DNA of 64,000 nucleotides, taken from DAIDKA01 sp963726995 (GTDB lineage: Bacteria; Pseudomonadota; Gammaproteobacteria; Steroidobacterales; Steroidobacteraceae). Made by a program: the position numbers and the translations under genes. Below the pieces are notes generated by a model. That model was not told the DNA's origin. It searched no databases and saw only the letters and a list, made by a program, of their open reading frames with translations. This document shows, in pieces, positions 44,372-53,845 of the stretch (positions within the stretch are counted from its first letter, which is position 1; each line of letters starts with the position of its first letter). Location: positions 930,001-994,000 of the forward strand of contig CAVSEP010000007.1 in NCBI GenBank assembly GCA_963726995.1, in the 5' to 3' direction.

Positions 44372-45833
44372 TTATTCATAGCCGGGCGGCACGCGGGTGT
44401 GCCAGTCGGTTTCCCGCTGGTAGGCATGGGCGGCGCTGAGCAGGCGGCTTTCGGCGAAATGCCGGCCGATGAGCTGCAGTCCCAGCGGCAGGTCCTGCAC
44501 GAAGCCGCAGGGTATGGACATGGCGGGCAGCCCTGCCAGGTTCGCACCGATGGTGTAGATGTCGTTCAGGTACATGGTGATGGGATCGGCGGTCTTGGAC
44601 CCCAGTTCGAAGGCCGCGGTCGGCGTCGTGGGTCCCATCAGCACGTCGACCTGCTGGAAGGCCTGTTCGAACTCGTCGGCGATCAGCCGCCGCACCTTCT
44701 GCGCCTTGATATAGAACGCATCGTAGTAGCCGGCCGAGAGCACATAGGTGCCGGTCATGATGCGCCGCTTCACCTCGGCCCCGAAGCCCTCGCCGCGCGA
44801 GCGCTTGTACAGGTCCATGAGGTCCTTCGGATCCTTGGCCCGATGGCCGAAGCGCACGCCGTCGAAGCGGGCGAGATTCGAGGAGCACTCGGCGGGCGCC
44901 ACCACGTAGTAGGCGGGCACGGAGAGCGCCAGATTCGGCAGGCTGACTTCCACCAGCGTGGCGCCCAGCTTTTCATACACCGCCAGCGCCGCGCGCACGC
45001 AGCGCTCATTCTGCGCATCCAGGCCCTTCTCGAAGAATTCCCGTACCAGTCCGATCTTCATGCCCGACAGCGGCTGAGCAAGCTCGGCCACGTAGTCGGG
45101 GACCTCGCGCTCGCACGCTGGTGGAATCGCGCGGATCGAAACCGGCCATGGCGCGCAGCACCCGCGCCGCATCCTCGGCCGAGACGGTGAGCGTGCCGCC
45201 CTGGTCGAGGCTGGAGGCGAAGGCGATCATGCCGTAGCGGGACACGCGCCCATAGGTGGGCTTGAACCCCGTGATGCCGCACAGCGCCGCCGGCTGGCGG
45301 ATCGACCCTCCGGTATCCGTGGCGCTGGCGAAGGGCGCCAGTCGCGCCGCCACCACGGCCGCCGAGCCGCCCGAGGAGCCGCCCGGTACCAGCTTGTGAT
45401 TCCAGGGGTTGCGCACGGGACCAAAGTAGCTGGTCTCGTTGGAGGAGCCCATGGCGAACTCGTCCATGTTGGCCTTGCCCAGCATCACCATGCCTTCGGC
45501 CTTGAGCTTCGCCACGACGGTCGCGTCGTAGGGCGACACGAAGTTGTCCAGCATCCGCGAGGCGCAGGTGGTCCGGACCCCTTCGGTGCAGAAGATATCC
45601 TTGTGAACCAGTGGGATACCCGTGAGCGGACCGCCCTCGCCCCGGGCCAGAAGGCCATCGGCGGCGGCGGCGGCCTGCAGCGCCGAGGGGCCCGTCACGG
45701 AAATCAGGGCATTGAGCCGGGGCTGGTGGGCCTCGATGCGGGCCAGCAGCGCGCGCGTGAGTTCCACGCTCGAGAACTCACGGGCCGCAAGGCCCGCCGC
45801 CAGCTGGCTCAAGGATCTGGTGTGCAGCGTCAC
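44372..45833 (-). pseudogene. gatA: Glutamyl-tRNA amidotransferase subunit A, apparent one-base frameshift
   Basis: Amidase-signature enzyme that releases ammonia from Gln for GatB. GTG 45833 overlaps the gatC stop. Frame one runs through catalytic Lys (IPLVHKDIFC) and the Ser-cis-Ser motif (VPGGSSGGSAAVVAARLAPF, GGSIRQPAALCGITGFKP) to DPRDSTSV. There an extra G at 45113 (plus strand) shifts it; deleting it gives DSTSVEREVPDYVAELAQPL and an open frame to the end at PGYE. Total about 486 residues. As gatA should be essential where gatB and gatC are kept, the break is likely a sequence error, though decay cannot be excluded. Confidence 0.9.
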
Positions 45834-46114
45834 TCGATGACCTTTGGCACCAGATACAGGCCGGCGGCCACCTGCGGCGCATTGGCCTGGTAGAGCTCGT
45901 GCGCGTCGCTCTCGGTGACCACGTCGGCCCGCAGCCGCTGGACCAAACCGGGCAGCGGGTGCGCCATGGGACTCACGTCCCGGGTCTGCGCCCGTTCCAA
46001 GTCGCCTACAAACGACAGAATGCTGCTCAGCGACTGCTGGTAGCGCGGCAATTCGGCCGCGTCGATGGCAAGGCGTGCCAGGTGGGCGATGGAGGCGATC
46101 TGTTCGGGCTTCAT
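45830..46114 (-). CDS. gatC: Aspartyl/glutamyl-tRNA amidotransferase subunit C
   Basis: 94 residues from ATG 46114 (MKPEQIASIAHLARL). Small subunit that ties GatA to GatB: an N-terminal helix and DLERAQTRDVSPMAHPLP in the middle, a typical GatC. The stop overlaps the gatA start. First gene of the gatCAB operon, divergent from mreB. Confidence 0.95.
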   Translation of the reverse strand: MKPEQIASIAHLARLAIDAAELPRYQQSLSSILSFVGDLERAQTRDVSPMAHPLPGLVQRLRADVVTESDAHELYQANAPQVAAGLYLVPKVIE

Positions 46115-46289
46115 GGGACGGCCTTGGCTTTTGTGAACTGCGTTGCGACCTGCGTAAGAGAACCGGAAAAACTGCGGGAAAATGGGCGCGAGATGATACA
46201 CCGTGCCTTGCTCAATGTTCCATCGGTTGCTATGGTACGCGCCACTTCGGGAGGCTCCTCCCGCTTCGCTTCAAACGCCGGTTTTTTTC

Positions 46290-47333
46290 ATGTTCAAACG
46301 CCTTCGCGGTTACTTTTCCAGTGATCTGTCGATCGACCTGGGTACTGCAAACACCCTGATCTACGTGCGTGACAAGGGCATTGTGCTCAATGAGCCCTCG
46401 GTGGTCGCCGTCCAGGACGAACCCACCCGCGGCGGCAAGATCATCGTCGCCGTCGGCTCCGAGGCCAAGGGCATGCTGGGTCGCACCCCCGGGCACATCA
46501 ATGCCGTGCGCCCCATGAAGGATGGCGTCATCGCCGACTTCACCTACACCGAGAAGATGCTGCAGTACTTCATCAACAAGGTGCATGGCAACCGCATGCT
46601 CAAGCCCTCCCCCCGGGTGCTGGTGTGCGTGCCGTTCGGTTCCACCCAGGTGGAACGGCGCGCCATCCGCGAATCGGCCGAGGGCGCCGGCGCGCGCAAT
46701 GTGGCCATCGTCAGCGAGCCCATGGCCGCGGCGGTGGGCGCGGGCCTGCCGGTGCACGAGGCCCGCGGCTCCATGGTCCTGGACATCGGCGGCGGCACCT
46801 CGGAAGTGGCCGTGCTGTCCCTGAACGGCATCGTCTATGCGAATTCGGCGCGCATCGGCGGCGACCGGTTCGACGACGCCATCATGAATTACGTGCGCCG
46901 CAACTACGGCATCCTCATCGGCGAGGCCACCGCCGAGCGCATCAAGATCGAGATCGGCTCGGCCTACCCGGGCCAGCAGGTGCGGGAACTGTCGGTGAAG
47001 GGCCGCAACCTCTCCGAGGGCGTGCCGCGCAGCTTCACCCTCAACAGCAATGAAATCCTCGAGGCCCTGCAGGAGCCGCTGCAGAGCATCGTCAGCGCCG
47101 TCAAGCAGGCCCTGGAACAGACCCCGCCGGAACTGGGCGCGGATGTGGCCGAGCGCGGCATCGTGCTCACCGGCGGCGGCGCCCTGCTGCGCGACATCGA
47201 CAAGCTGCTCACCGAGGAGACGGGCCTGCCCGTGGTGGTGGCGGATGATCCCCTGACCTGCGTGGCGCGCGGCGGCGGACGCATTCTCGAGCTCATGGAC
47301 GAGATGGGTCCCGGACACTTCGGCCTCGAGTAA
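46290..47333 (+). CDS. mreB: Rod-shape determining actin homologue MreB
   Basis: 347 residues from ATG 46290 (MFKRLRGYFSSDLSIDLGT). Actin fold: phosphate 1 DLGTANTLIYVRDKGIVLNEP, phosphate 2 SMVLDIGGGTSEVAVLS, adenosine GIVLTGGGALLRDIDKLL. It forms filaments under the membrane that place the rod complex. First gene of mreBCD. Confidence 0.98.
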   Translation: MFKRLRGYFSSDLSIDLGTANTLIYVRDKGIVLNEPSVVAVQDEPTRGGKIIVAVGSEAKGMLGRTPGHINAVRPMKDGVIADFTYTEKMLQYFINKVHGNRMLKPSPRVLVCVPFGSTQVERRAIRESAEGAGARNVAIVSEPMAAAVGAGLPVHEARGSMVLDIGGGTSEVAVLSLNGIVYANSARIGGDRFDDAIMNYVRRNYGILIGEATAERIKIEIGSAYPGQQVRELSVKGRNLSEGVPRSFTLNSNEILEALQEPLQSIVSAVKQALEQTPPELGADVAERGIVLTGGGALLRDIDKLLTEETGLPVVVADDPLTCVARGGGRILELMDEMGPGHFGLE

Positions 47334-47360
47334 CCGCTCACCACCCGCACAATAACGAGC

Positions 47361-48380
47361 GTGGCTGCCTACGGTTCAGGAAACTACCGGGCATCGCAGG
47401 GGCGAGGAACCGCTCCAGGCTTCAGCTTCTTTGTCTATGCCGTTCTGGCCATCTTTCTCATGGTGCTGGATCACCGCGGCCGCTGGCTGGTGCAGGCCCG
47501 CTACTACCTGAGCGCGGCGGCCTATCCGCTGCAGCTGGCCGTCAGCTCCCCGGCGCTGGCCTGGCGCTGGACCCAGGACAGTTTCACCGCGCGAGCCACC
47601 CTCGAGGCCGAGAACCGGGCGCTGCGCGCCCGGGAGCGGGAACTGTCGCTGAAGGTAATGCGCTTCGAGGCCCTGGCGCGCGAGAACGCCGAACTGCGCG
47701 GCCTGCGCGCGGGCCTGCCGCCGGTGGCCGATCACTGGCTGGCCGCGGAAGTGGTCGAGGTGGCGCTCAACGACCAGCGCGAGCACCTGCTGATCAACCG
47801 CGGCGCGCGCAACGGTGTCTTCAAGGGCCAGGCGGTCATGGACAACTACGGGCTGCTCGGGCAGACCACGCGGGTAGGCCCGTGGAGCGCCGAGGTGATC
47901 CTGGTGACCGATCTGGAGCACGCGGTGCCGGTGGAGGTCGAGCGCACGGGAGTGCACACCATCCTGGTGGGCACCGGCGACTCCGAGTCCCTGGCACTGC
48001 CCTACCTGCCGGCCAACGCGGACGTGAAGCCCGGCGATCTGCTGCTCACCTCGGGTCTGGGCGGGGTGTTCCCGCAGGGCTATCCCGTGGCCCGCATCGC
48101 CGAAATCCGCCGCGACAAGGTCCAGGCGCTGCCGCAGATCCGCGCGACGCCGCTGGCGCATCTGTCCGCGCTGCATGAAGTGACGCTGGTGTGGTTCGAG
48201 GAGTCCCACCCGGCCGCGCCCACGCATCTGAAGGACGGTGCGACCACCACGGGCAACGAGGCCCTCAAGCGCCAGCCGGCCCCGCCGCTGGAACTGCTGC
48301 CCCTGCCCAACCTGCCGCGCCTGGCGCCCGCGCCGACGCCGGCCCCGGCCGCGAAACCCGCCGCGGCAGGTCCCCGATGA
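47361..48380 (+). CDS. mreC: Rod-shape determining protein MreC
   Basis: 339 residues from GTG 47361. One membrane anchor (about 22-38), a coiled coil (about 72-115, with LEAENRALRARERELSLKVM), then the beta-rich MreC domain (VEVALNDQREHLLINRGARN; TGVHTILVGTG). The C-terminal 50 residues are Pro/Ala-rich. Forms the periplasmic scaffold that activates PBP2/RodA. The stop overlaps mreD. Confidence 0.96.
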   Translation: MAAYGSGNYRASQGRGTAPGFSFFVYAVLAIFLMVLDHRGRWLVQARYYLSAAAYPLQLAVSSPALAWRWTQDSFTARATLEAENRALRARERELSLKVMRFEALARENAELRGLRAGLPPVADHWLAAEVVEVALNDQREHLLINRGARNGVFKGQAVMDNYGLLGQTTRVGPWSAEVILVTDLEHAVPVEVERTGVHTILVGTGDSESLALPYLPANADVKPGDLLLTSGLGGVFPQGYPVARIAEIRRDKVQALPQIRATPLAHLSALHEVTLVWFEESHPAAPTHLKDGATTTGNEALKRQPAPPLELLPLPNLPRLAPAPTPAPAAKPAAAGPR

Positions 48381-48856
48381 TCGAGCGTCGCCAGGAATCC
48401 TACGGCGCGGTGCTGCTGACGGCCGTCGTGGCACTGGTGCTCTCGGTGCTGCCGCTGCCCGGCTGGATGGGCGTGGTGCGCCCCTCCTTTCTGGTGCTCA
48501 CGGTCATGTACTGGTCGATCGCGGCCCCCAGGCTGGGCGCCATCGGCCTGGGGTTCCTGAGCGGCCTGGCCCTGGATGTGTTTCAGGGCGCGGTGCTGGG
48601 CCAGAACGCGCTGGCGCTCTCGACCATCACCTACGTGGTGGTCCGCGAGCACCAGAAGATCCGCTTGAAGCCGGTCTTCCAGCAGGCGCTGATTCTGCTG
48701 GGCGCGCTGGTGGTCTATGAATTCATCCTGTTCGCCATCGACGGCTGGACGGGGCATCCCATGACCAGTCCGCTGCGCTGGATCCACGCCCTCACCGGCG
48801 CGCTCATCTGGCCGCTGGTGAGCGCCGTCCTGGATCGCGTGCGCGGCACACGCTGA
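48377..48856 (+). CDS. mreD: Rod-shape determining membrane protein MreD
   Basis: 159 residues, about five membrane segments; SFLVLTVMYWSIAAPRLGAI and GLALDVFQGAVLGQNALAL match MreD, an inner-membrane partner of MreC. ATG 48377 overlaps the mreC stop. Confidence 0.95.
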   Translation: MIERRQESYGAVLLTAVVALVLSVLPLPGWMGVVRPSFLVLTVMYWSIAAPRLGAIGLGFLSGLALDVFQGAVLGQNALALSTITYVVVREHQKIRLKPVFQQALILLGALVVYEFILFAIDGWTGHPMTSPLRWIHALTGALIWPLVSAVLDRVRGTR

Positions 48857-48878
48857 AGCCAAGGAGACACCCAAGTCC

Positions 48879-50807
48879 ATGCGCGGCGTACGCATCAAGG
48901 ATCACTGGAAGGAACAGCGGCTGTTCGATCAGCGCGCGCTGGTGGCGAGCGCGATCGGCGCCATCCTGCTGGCGATCCTCGCGGGCCGCCTGGTGCTGCT
49001 GCAGGTGGCGCGCTACGAATATTATTCGCAGCAGTCCCAGTACAACCGCGTGCGCATCGAGCCCATCCCGGCGGCGCGCGGCCTGCTGCTGGACCGCAAC
49101 GGCGAGACCCTCGCCGGCGGGGAACCCGGCTACCAGCTGGAACTGGTGCGCGAGGAAGTCCCGGATCTCGCCGCCACCCTCAAGGGCCTGGTGGGCATCG
49201 GGCTGCTGACGCCCGAGGAGCTGCCGGACATCCGCCGCACCATTCTCTCGCGCCGCAGCTTCGACAGCGTGCCGATCCGCCTGCGCCTGACCGACGAGGA
49301 CGTGGGGCGCTTCGCGGTGCACCGCTTCGATTTTCCGGGCGTCGACATCAAGTCGCGTCAGACCCGCTGGTATCCGAACGGTGCGCTCGGCGTGCACGCC
49401 TTAGGGTATGTCAGTGCCCTGAGCGAGTCGGACCTCAAGAATGTGGACACCGCCGCGTACGCCGGTACCTCGGTGATCGGCAAGCTCGGCGTCGAGGCGG
49501 CCTACGAGAAGCAGCTGCACGGCACCAACGGGTATCGGCAGATCCTGGTCAATGCCGAAGGCCGCTCGGTGGACAAGCTCGGCGGCGCGGCGCCGAAGCT
49601 GCGCACCCAGGCGCCGGTGTCCGGCGAAAATCTGGTCCTGGGACTGGATATGAAGGTGCAGCGCGTGGCCGAGGCCGCACTGGGCCCCCACCGTGGGGCG
49701 GTCGTGGCCCTGGATCCACGCAATGGCGATGTCATCGCGCTGGTGAGCAAGCCGGGCTTCGATCCCACGCCGTTTGCACGCGGCATCACGCGCGCCGAAT
49801 ACGCCACGCTCGCCAATGATGCCGACAAGCCGCTGCTGAACCGCGCGCTGCGCGGCGCCTACCCCTCCGGCTCCACCATCAAGCCGGCCATCGGGCTGGT
49901 GGCCCTCACCGACCACAGCATCACCGCCGACCAGAAAGTGTTCTGCAACGGGACCTTCGAGCTGCCGCACAGCGCGCACATCTACCGGGCGGACAAGGAC
50001 GAACCGCGCGGGTATCTGGATCTGACGGAGGCCATCGCCAAATCCTCCGACGTCTACTTCTACAAGCTGGCTCACGAGATGGGCATCGACAAACTCGATG
50101 AGGGACTGGCGCCCTTTGGCTATGGCCAGTTGACGGGCATCGACATCAGCGGCGAGAAGCCCGGCCTGCTGCCCTCACCGGCGTGGAAGAAGACGGCCTT
50201 CAAACATCCAGCCGACCAGGTCTGGTTTCCGGGCGAGACCGTCAACCTCGGAGTGGGCCAGGGCTACCTGCTGGTGACGCCGCTGCAGTTGGCGCATATC
50301 GTCGGTGTCATCAGCGAGCGCGGCCGCAGTTTCCGCCCGCGTCTGGTGACTGCAATTCGCACCGCGGACGGTCGCGTAACCCCGATCGCGCCGGTCGAGG
50401 AGAAGCCCGTGGCGGGCATCGCCGAGCAGGATTGGACGACTGTGCTCAAGGCCATGATGGCCACGATGACGATTCCCGGCGGCACCGGGCGCCTCGCGTT
50501 CGCGAAGGCGGCCTACACCTCCGGCGGCAAGACCGGCACGGCGCAGGTCTATACCGTGGGGCAGAACGAGAAGTACAACGCCAAGACCGTGGCCGAAAAC
50601 CTGCGCGATCACGCCTGGTTCGTGGCCTTCGCGCCTGCCGAGCAGCCGCGCATTGCCATTGCGGTTCTGGCCGAGAATGCCGGCTTTGGCGCCGGTACCG
50701 CAGCGCCGATCGCGCGCCAGGTGCTGGACTCCTACCTGCTCGGTGACGATGGCAGGCTCAAACCCCAATACGAGCCCTCCGCCGAAGCCAAGGCGCGGCT
50801 CGAGTGA
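48879..50807 (+). CDS. mrdA: Penicillin-binding protein 2
   Basis: 642 residues. Peptidoglycan transpeptidase of the elongasome. One membrane anchor (about 26-46), dimerisation domain, then the penicillin-binding domain with active Ser in SGSTIKPAIG (about residue 331), SSD in AKSSDVYF and KTG in GGKTGTAQV. AAGGAG lies about 10 bases before the ATG. rodA overlaps its end. Confidence 0.97.
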   Translation: MRGVRIKDHWKEQRLFDQRALVASAIGAILLAILAGRLVLLQVARYEYYSQQSQYNRVRIEPIPAARGLLLDRNGETLAGGEPGYQLELVREEVPDLAATLKGLVGIGLLTPEELPDIRRTILSRRSFDSVPIRLRLTDEDVGRFAVHRFDFPGVDIKSRQTRWYPNGALGVHALGYVSALSESDLKNVDTAAYAGTSVIGKLGVEAAYEKQLHGTNGYRQILVNAEGRSVDKLGGAAPKLRTQAPVSGENLVLGLDMKVQRVAEAALGPHRGAVVALDPRNGDVIALVSKPGFDPTPFARGITRAEYATLANDADKPLLNRALRGAYPSGSTIKPAIGLVALTDHSITADQKVFCNGTFELPHSAHIYRADKDEPRGYLDLTEAIAKSSDVYFYKLAHEMGIDKLDEGLAPFGYGQLTGIDISGEKPGLLPSPAWKKTAFKHPADQVWFPGETVNLGVGQGYLLVTPLQLAHIVGVISERGRSFRPRLVTAIRTADGRVTPIAPVEEKPVAGIAEQDWTTVLKAMMATMTIPGGTGRLAFAKAAYTSGGKTGTAQVYTVGQNEKYNAKTVAENLRDHAWFVAFAPAEQPRIAIAVLAENAGFGAGTAAPIARQVLDSYLLGDDGRLKPQYEPSAEAKARLE

Positions 50808-51943
50808 TCCGCGAGGAAATCAACGACGGCCCCAGCGCCCGGCGCGCGGTCACGGGCGCGGCGCGCATGCTGCTGGCGCTGAAGCTGGATGGCCCGCTGC
50901 TGGTGGGCCTGGGACTGATCGCGGCCTACGGGCTGGTGGTGCTGTACAGCGCCTCGGGCCAGAGCGTCGGGATGGTCATCCGCCAGGTCGGCCATCTGGG
51001 CATGGGCACGGTGGCCATGCTGGTGCTGGCGCAGGTGAATCCGAACTTCCTGCGGCGGCTGTCGCCGTGGTTGTACGCGGTGGGCGTGCTGCTGCTGCTG
51101 GTGGTCGCGGGCATGGGGGCCATCGGCAAGGGCGCGCAGCGCTGGCTGGACCTGGGGATACTGCGCTTCCAGCCCTCGGAGATCATGAAGCTGGCCGTGC
51201 CGATGATGTGCGCCTGGTACCTGTACGAGCGCCCGCTGCCGCCGAGCCCGCTGAACCTGGTGGCGCTCGCCCTCCTGATCGTCGTGCCCTCGGGCCTGGT
51301 GGTGATGCAGCCGGACCTGGGCACCGGCGCCCTGATCCTGATCTCCGGTGCTCTGGTGGTCATGATGGCGGGGTTGCAGGCCAGCGTGGTGCTGGGCCTG
51401 ATGGCGCTCGCCGCGCTGGGCGGCTGGATAGGCTGGCGTCACATGCATGACTACCAGCGCGATCGCATCCTCACCTTCATCAATCCGCAGATCGATCCGC
51501 AGGGCGCCGGCTACCACATCATCCAGTCGCAGATCGCCATCGGTTCGGGGGGCGTATTCGGCAAGGGCTGGATGAACGGCAGCCAGGCGCAGCTGGATTA
51601 CCTGCCCGAGAGCTCCACCGATTTCATCTTCGCGGTGATCGGCGAGGAGTTCGGCATGCTGGGACTGTTCGTGCTGTTGTCGCTGTATGCCTATGTCGTG
51701 GGGCGCGCCATCTATCTGTCCACCCAGACCCAGGACACCTTTGCGCGACTGCTGGCCGGCAGTCTCGCGCTGACCTTCTTCATCTATGTCTTCATCAATG
51801 CGGGCATGGTGAGCGGCCTGCTGCCGGTGGTGGGCGTGCCGCTGCCGCTGATCAGTTATGGCGGCACCTCGATGGTGACCCTGCTCGCCGGCTTCGGTAT
51901 TCTGATGTCGATGTACTCGCACCGGAAGCTGGTCGGCTCGTAG
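50804..51943 (+). CDS. rodA: Peptidoglycan glycosyltransferase RodA
   Basis: 379 residues, SEDS family, about ten membrane segments. The family loops are seen: FQPSEIMKLAVPMMCAWYLY, QPDLGTGALILISGALVVM, SGGVFGKGWMNGSQAQLDYL and SGLLPVVGVPLPLISYGGTS. It polymerises glycan in complex with PBP2. GTG start overlaps the mrdA stop. Confidence 0.97.
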   Translation: MIREEINDGPSARRAVTGAARMLLALKLDGPLLVGLGLIAAYGLVVLYSASGQSVGMVIRQVGHLGMGTVAMLVLAQVNPNFLRRLSPWLYAVGVLLLLVVAGMGAIGKGAQRWLDLGILRFQPSEIMKLAVPMMCAWYLYERPLPPSPLNLVALALLIVVPSGLVVMQPDLGTGALILISGALVVMMAGLQASVVLGLMALAALGGWIGWRHMHDYQRDRILTFINPQIDPQGAGYHIIQSQIAIGSGGVFGKGWMNGSQAQLDYLPESSTDFIFAVIGEEFGMLGLFVLLSLYAYVVGRAIYLSTQTQDTFARLLAGSLALTFFIYVFINAGMVSGLLPVVGVPLPLISYGGTSMVTLLAGFGILMSMYSHRKLVGS

Positions 51944-52965
51944 TGAGCCGCGCACGCCTGCAAGCCTGGGGTGTCGGCGCTGGCGCGCTGTGCGCCGGGT
52001 GGCTGTGGGCCGCGGCCGCGCTCGCCGCTCCGCGATTTGACCTGGCGCGACCGGAGATCCAGAGCTTCATCAAAAGCGCCGCGCAGCAGCCGCCGCTGAC
52101 GCGCGCCCGGGTGACGCGCATCCTCAAGCACGCGCACCCGAACCCCGCCGTCATCGACAAGATCTCCCGTCCCGCCGAGAGCGTGCTGCCCTGGTGGCAG
52201 TACCGCGCGAACTTCCTGACCGAGCAGCGCATCGCCGACGGCGTGCGCTTCTGGCTGGACCACCGGCAGGTGCTGGAGGAGGTGGCGCAGGCGCAGGGGG
52301 TCGCGCCGCAGTACCTGGTGGCCATCCTGGGCTGCGAGACCGGCTACGGCCGCATCACCGGCAAGGATCGGGTGCTCGACTCGCTCAGCACCCTGGCTTT
52401 CGACTACCCGGCGCGCGCGGATTTCTTCCGCGGCGAGCTGCTGCAGTTTCTGCTGCTCGCGCACGAGGCACACCTGGATCCGCTCACCGTCAAGGGTTCC
52501 TACACCGGCGCCATGGGCGCCCCGCAGTTCATGCCCTCCAGCTATCGGCGCTTCGGCGTGGATGCGGACGACAACCGGCACGTCGATCTGTGGAACGACT
52601 GGCGCGATATCTTCACCAGCGTGGCCAACCTGCTCAAGGTGAACGGCTGGCAGAGCGGTGCGCCGGTGCTGGCGGAAGCCTCGCTGGCGCCGGGAGCCGC
52701 GCTGCCCGAGGCGCCGCGCCTGCTGGACCTCACGGCAACGCTCGACAGCCTCAAGGCCGCCGGCATCCTCACGCAAAGCGATCTGCCCGGCAGCACGCCG
52801 GCCGTGCTGATCGCCGCCGAGCAGCCCACCGGCCCGGCATTCCGGGTGGGCTTCAGGAATTTCTATGTCATCAGCCGCTACAACCGCAGCGCGCGCTATG
52901 CGATGGCGGTGGACGATCTGGCCGATGCCATCGCCGCGGGCGTACGGCAGGCCCATGCGGACTGA
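51943..52965 (+). CDS. mltB: Lytic murein transglycosylase B
   Basis: 340 residues from GTG 51943 overlapping the rodA stop. Signal sequence (AAALAAPRF), then the SLT domain with catalytic Glu132 (AILGCETGYGRITGK) and GAMGAPQFMPSSYRRFGVDA. It cuts the glycan between MurNAc and GlcNAc. No lipobox is visible in the signal, so it may be soluble in the periplasm, unlike E. coli MltB. Confidence 0.94.
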   Translation: MSRARLQAWGVGAGALCAGWLWAAAALAAPRFDLARPEIQSFIKSAAQQPPLTRARVTRILKHAHPNPAVIDKISRPAESVLPWWQYRANFLTEQRIADGVRFWLDHRQVLEEVAQAQGVAPQYLVAILGCETGYGRITGKDRVLDSLSTLAFDYPARADFFRGELLQFLLLAHEAHLDPLTVKGSYTGAMGAPQFMPSSYRRFGVDADDNRHVDLWNDWRDIFTSVANLLKVNGWQSGAPVLAEASLAPGAALPEAPRLLDLTATLDSLKAAGILTQSDLPGSTPAVLIAAEQPTGPAFRVGFRNFYVISRYNRSARYAMAVDDLADAIAAGVRQAHAD

Positions 52966-53800
52966 GCCCCTGCCGCTGCGTTTTGCGTTGCTTGGCGTGC
53001 TCGCGCTGTTCGCCGGCTGCACCCTGGTGGGAGGCCGGGCACCCTCCGGCGGCGGGGCGCAGCCCACCCCGATCGCGCCCGTGCCCGCGCCGACCAGCGC
53101 GCCGACGCCGGCGCAGATCGCCGCCATTCCCGATGCCGTGCCGCGCCTCGAGGCGCGCAGCCGCAACGGCAATCCGCCTTTCTACTCGGTGCAGGGGCGC
53201 CGCTATGCGCTGCTCGCGACGCCCGAGGGCTATGTGGAGCGCGGCGTGGCCTCCTGGTATGGACCGGGTTTCCACGGCGTCAGCACCTCGATGGGTGAAC
53301 CCTACGACATGTACGCCATGACGGCGGCCCACAAGACCCTGCCCATTCCCTGCTATGCGCGCATCACCAATCTGGTGAACGGCCGTTCGGTGGTGGTGCG
53401 CATCAACGATCGCGGCCCCTTCGTGGCCAATCGCCTGGTCGACCTGTCCTATACCGCGGCGGCGAAGCTCGACATGCTGCGCGCCGGCACGGCCATGGTG
53501 GAGGTGCGGGTCGTCACCCCCAATGATGTGCGCAGCCAGGCGCTCACCCGCGTGACGGAGGCTCCGCCGCCCACGCTGTATGTGCAGGCCGGCGCCTTCG
53601 CGGTGCCCGCCAATGCCACCGCTCTGCAGCAGCGCCTGCAACAGGCCGGTCTCACCAGTGCAGTGGTGCTGCCGCCGCAGCCGGGACATCACCTGTACCG
53701 GGTGCGCCTCGGGCCGGTGAACAGCGTCGCCGACTTCGATGCGCTGGCGGCGCAGCTGGCCCAGCTGGGAGTTCCCGACGCGCGCCTGGCTCTCGACTGA
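52955..53800 (+). CDS. rlpA: Rare lipoprotein A (RlpA), septal lytic transglycosylase
   Basis: 281 residues from ATG 52955, overlapping mltB by 11 bases. Lipobox FAGC with Cys22, Pro/Ala linker, double-psi barrel domain with GVASWYGPGFHGVSTSMGEP and VVVRINDRGPFVANRLVDLS, then a C-terminal SPOR domain (YVQAGAFAVPANATALQQRL) that binds denuded glycan at the septum. Confidence 0.95.
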   Translation: MRTEPLPLRFALLGVLALFAGCTLVGGRAPSGGGAQPTPIAPVPAPTSAPTPAQIAAIPDAVPRLEARSRNGNPPFYSVQGRRYALLATPEGYVERGVASWYGPGFHGVSTSMGEPYDMYAMTAAHKTLPIPCYARITNLVNGRSVVVRINDRGPFVANRLVDLSYTAAAKLDMLRAGTAMVEVRVVTPNDVRSQALTRVTEAPPPTLYVQAGAFAVPANATALQQRLQQAGLTSAVVLPPQPGHHLYRVRLGPVNSVADFDALAAQLAQLGVPDARLALD

Positions 53801-53845
53801 TAAACTTGCGCCCCCAAGCCCTTCAACCTGCCAGGATCACAGCGG

